This document shows positions 61,533 to 64,000 of a DNA stretch of 64,000 nucleotides, in pieces. The position numbers were made by a program, and so were the translations under genes. Position 1 is the stretch's first letter, and every line of letters begins with the position of its first letter. The DNA comes from an uncultured Latescibacterota bacterium (GTDB lineage: Bacteria > Latescibacterota > UBA2968): assembly GCA_951812755.1 (NCBI GenBank), contig OX638329.1, positions 2,279,339 to 2,343,338 on the forward strand. The letters run 5' to 3'. Under the pieces are notes generated by a model. It was not told the origin of the DNA. It searched no databases and was given only the letters and a program-made list of their open reading frames with translations.

Positions 61533-61559
61533 AGTTCGACTTAAAGGAGAAAGATAGCT

Positions 61560-62612
61560 ATGGCAACTCAAGCAGAAAGATCTCACGCGCTCAAAGCTGT
61601 GCCGGGATTTTATTCGACGTATTCGGGTATTCAGATTGCGGCGCAAACGTCGGATAATGCGAGCGATGAGGATTTGCAGTTTATGCAGCAACTTGGCGTG
61701 GAATGGATGATGGTCGGCGTTGATGACCGCGAGAATCAGAATGCCGATTATTACAAGGCGTTGAAAGCGCGGTTTGCAAAATACGATTTGCAGATTTATC
61801 GCATTGCCAATCGCAGTGTACACAATATGCCCGAAGTGACCCTGAATTTGCCGGGGCGCGATGAGAAGGTCGAGGAATTTATCACTTTTATTCGCAACCT
61901 GGGCGAGGCGGGCATTCCGTACAATACGTATGCACACATGGGTAATGGGATTTGGAGTTCGGGGCGCACAACGCGGCGCGGGGGCATGGATGCGCGGACG
62001 CTCGATATCGAGAATGCCACAGGGCATTGGGACGGTCAGATTTTTGAAGGCGAATTGACACATGGGCGGGTTTATAGCGAAGACGAACTTTGGGAGAATT
62101 ACGAATATATGATTCGCAAGGTCGCGCCTGTTGCCGAAGAATCGGGTGTTTATATCGGTATTCATCCCGACGATCCTCCCGTGTATCCTCTGGGCGGGAT
62201 TCCGCGCTGTATGTTTGGCAATTTTAAGGGGTACAAGCAGGCGATGGATATTGCTGATAGTCCAAATATTGGGGTGTGTTTGTGCGTGGGGTGCTGGCTC
62301 GAAGGGGGAAAAGAAGGCATGGGTGTGGATGTGATTGAGGCCATTCACTATTTTGCGAGTCGCAAGAAGTTGTTTAAGGTGCATTTTCGCAATGTTTCAA
62401 ATCCGATGCCAGAGCCTTGGACAGAGACTTTGATAGACGATGGGTACCAGGATATGCATGCGGTGATGAAAGCACTGCGGGAGGTGGAATTTGACGGGGC
62501 GATTATTCCCGATCATATCCCACAGATTCTGGGAGGACATCGCGCGGGGGTGGCGTATTCGATTGCCTATATGCGTGCGCTGGTGCAGGCAGTGAACAAC
62601 GAAGTGGGTTGA
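61560..62612 (+). CDS. uxuA: Mannonate dehydratase
   Basis: A 350-residue TIM-barrel enzyme turning D-mannonate into 2-keto-3-deoxygluconate in glucuronate breakdown. Seen: GIHPDDPPVYPLGGIPRCMF, FKVHFRNVSNP, and IIPDHIPQILG. AAAGGAG precedes the ATG. Some residues of the classical UxuA are shifted, and the length is short (usual 390-ish), as in a sub-branch of environmental UxuA-like proteins. It converges with the sulfatase gene. Confidence 0.85.
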   Translation: MATQAERSHALKAVPGFYSTYSGIQIAAQTSDNASDEDLQFMQQLGVEWMMVGVDDRENQNADYYKALKARFAKYDLQIYRIANRSVHNMPEVTLNLPGRDEKVEEFITFIRNLGEAGIPYNTYAHMGNGIWSSGRTTRRGGMDARTLDIENATGHWDGQIFEGELTHGRVYSEDELWENYEYMIRKVAPVAEESGVYIGIHPDDPPVYPLGGIPRCMFGNFKGYKQAMDIADSPNIGVCLCVGCWLEGGKEGMGVDVIEAIHYFASRKKLFKVHFRNVSNPMPEPWTETLIDDGYQDMHAVMKALREVEFDGAIIPDHIPQILGGHRAGVAYSIAYMRALVQAVNNEVG

Positions 62613-62623
62613 TAGGGATAATA

Positions 62624-64000
62624 TTACGGTCCACGTTTGTTCGTCGCGATGATTGTGCCAGCGGGCAATAAGGTGTCGAGACGGTTTGGCAGGTCGTCGC
62701 CGATGCTGTGCAGCCATGTCATGAGTTGATCGCGCAGGTCGTTTTCTGTGGTTGATATGTGGGGGTGCCCACTCAAATTTTTCATTTCGTGTGGGTCGGT
62801 TTGCAAGTCGTAAAATTCGTCTATGTCTTGCGGATTCCACACGTATTTGTATCGTTCGTTGCGAATGGCGCGCACTTCAAAGCTATAACCGTTGTAGCGA
62901 TAGTAGGTGCCATGTGCGATTTGCGGCCAGTCGGACGGGCGGATTTGCGTACCGACGAGCGGGAGAAGGTTGCGCCCTTCTCGCGGTTGGTCGGGGGATG
63001 ATTCGGCGCGGATGAGAGAGAAGAGGGTTTCGCCGATGTCGAGCAATGAGACATAGGCGTTCTGGGTTGCAGACGGTGTGTTGGGCGCGCGAATGATGAG
63101 CGGGATGCGCCAGACTTCTTCGTAAAAATAAGCCCCTTTGTCAAATCGGTTGTGCGCGCCTTCCATGTCGCCGTGGTCAGATGTGAAGACAACGGTTGTT
63201 GTATCGGCGAGGTTGAGTCGGTCTATGGCGTCGAGAATGCGTCCAATGGCTTCATCGACCATTGTGATGTGTGCGTGGGAATAGGCGATAACGGTTTTCC
63301 ATTCTTCTTCGTCAAGCGGGGATGTGTCCATGCAACCCCACCAGGGTGTTGAATGGAAATAGGGTCGTCCTTCGCAGTTGTCGTTCAGGTTTGTAGGGAG
63401 TTCGACGCGTGTGCGGAGTTCTTGGGCGAGTTTGACGTATTCTTCGGGTAGGTGATGCGGAAAGTGTGGCGGTGCGGAAGATACGGTGAGAAAGAAGGGT
63501 TTGTTTTGATGGCTCTGCGCCCATGTTTCGAGAAATTTTACGCCTTTGTTTATGGCGGGGAAAGGCTGGATATTTTCTTTTTTTTGCGGTGAATCTCCCC
63601 AAAATGGCGCGCGTCCTTTGATGAGGTTTTTGGTTTGATTGGCGTAGCTGGAAACTGTTTTTTCGTAGGTGTGATCATTTGTTTGTGGGTGGTATGGTTT
63701 TGATCTGGTTTCGATGTTGGGATCAAAGCCGTGTGCGCCGCGTTTTTCCGGGTTGATATGCCCGAGGTGCCACTTTCCGTAATAACCGACGTGATAGCCG
63801 AGGCGCACGGCTTCGTCAATCCAGGTCTTTTGGTCGAGCGGCATGGATTCCTGGAGGGAATAGCCGACGGATTGGTTGTCGTAAACGCCATTTTGATGCG
63901 GCCAGCGAGCTGTGAGCAGCGTGCCGCGAGCGGGTGTGCAGAGAGGGCACGATGTGAAAGCATTTGTGAATACCGTGCCCTGGGATGATAGGCGATCAAT
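62624..64000 (-). CDS. Sulfatase (N-terminus beyond the window edge)
   Basis: At least 458 residues of a formylglycine-dependent sulfatase. The N-terminal part in the window contains SCPLCTPARGTLLT, in which the Cys of C-T-P-A-R is converted to formylglycine. Also GYYGKWHLGH, TVVFTSDHGDMEGAHNR (metal Asp and His) and the C-terminal YDLQTDPHEMKNLS. It removes sulfate esters from polysaccharide. The open frame continues past base 64000, so the true start is not visible; an internal ATG at 63844 would leave out the active-site Cys. Confidence 0.92.
   Translation of the reverse strand: MDRLSSQGTVFTNAFTSCPLCTPARGTLLTARWPHQNGVYDNQSVGYSLQESMPLDQKTWIDEAVRLGYHVGYYGKWHLGHINPEKRGAHGFDPNIETRSKPYHPQTNDHTYEKTVSSYANQTKNLIKGRAPFWGDSPQKKENIQPFPAINKGVKFLETWAQSHQNKPFFLTVSSAPPHFPHHLPEEYVKLAQELRTRVELPTNLNDNCEGRPYFHSTPWWGCMDTSPLDEEEWKTVIAYSHAHITMVDEAIGRILDAIDRLNLADTTTVVFTSDHGDMEGAHNRFDKGAYFYEEVWRIPLIIRAPNTPSATQNAYVSLLDIGETLFSLIRAESSPDQPREGRNLLPLVGTQIRPSDWPQIAHGTYYRYNGYSFEVRAIRNERYKYVWNPQDIDEFYDLQTDPHEMKNLSGHPHISTTENDLRDQLMTWLHSIGDDLPNRLDTLLPAGTIIATNKRGP

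Noticed and set aside
60846-62384. A 512-codon minus-strand open frame opposite the esterase and mannonate dehydratase genes
   Set aside because: It has no domain signature or ribosome site, and it is antisense to two genes with clear family motifs; codon bias of those genes keeps the opposite frame open.

Overview
The window looks like a contig from an uncultivated Gram-negative bacterium. It has a full elongation and cell-wall cluster (mreD, mrdA, rodA, MltD), outer-membrane and lipoprotein genes, a C-terminal beta-barrel protein, a double-length UvrA, and several genes typical of large environmental genomes of the Latescibacterota/Poribacteria/Planctomycetes type: DUF6785-like membrane protein, CE15 esterase, mannonate dehydratase, sulfatase and a LarA-like protein. 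The phylum is an inference from gene content, not a measured placement.

Layout. 1-3.6 kb is an accessory island: a small PD-(D/E)XK-like protein, a three-gene ubiquitin-like conjugation operon (multiubiquitin-type Ubl, E1 with a DUF6791 N-terminus, DUF6527), a Panacea-type toxin-antitoxin pair, and a 195-bp MITE-like element. 3.6-15 kb is housekeeping: tandem-fused UvrA, a membrane-anchored pseudo-receiver, glucan phosphorylase and a RelA/SpoT homologue. 15.2-16.6 kb holds a small protease and membrane-peptide pair, and then the decayed far end of a CRISPR array in which two long tRNA-like elements sit between degenerate repeats.

16.6-31.4 kb is a type I-B CRISPR-Cas locus read on the minus strand. 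The order is cas6-cas8b-cas7-cas5-cas3-(DUF3800 gene)-cas1-cas2-cas4-leader-array. The array has 21 repeats of 37 bp in two sequence versions, old at the far end and new at the leader end; one old repeat is split by a second MITE whose ends match the MITE at 3.4 kb. Between cas1 and cas3 lies a DUF3800 gene that converges on a strong plus-strand promoter, a folded small RNA and an intrinsic terminator. This unit is flanked by a direct duplication of the cas1 5' end, so it looks like an inserted cassette. An IS1380-family element, an orphan repeat fragment, a WYL regulator and a Cas4/RecB-like nuclease lie upstream of cas6.

32.6-46.6 kb is core: aroA, dnaE, the rod-shape cluster, MltD, a SPOR lipoprotein, mtnA, rsfS and a LytR_C protein. 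46.7-48.7 kb is a graveyard of an IS630 fragment, a broken IS3 element and a nonsense-mutated FitA-like antitoxin. 48.7-53.7 kb carries carA, pyrC, a LarA-like gene and an iron alcohol dehydrogenase. After a small hairpin-ended remnant come a peptidase/beta-propeller/barrel protein, a UPF0175-DUF3368 toxin-antitoxin pair, a DUF6785-like membrane protein, and a uronate/polysaccharide set (CE15 esterase, mannonate dehydratase, sulfatase cut by the window edge).

The most unusual items are the DUF3800-RNA cassette inside the cas operon, the tRNA-like elements in the decayed CRISPR tail, and the ubiquitin-like operon that lacks the usual C-terminal glycine, E2 and JAB genes.
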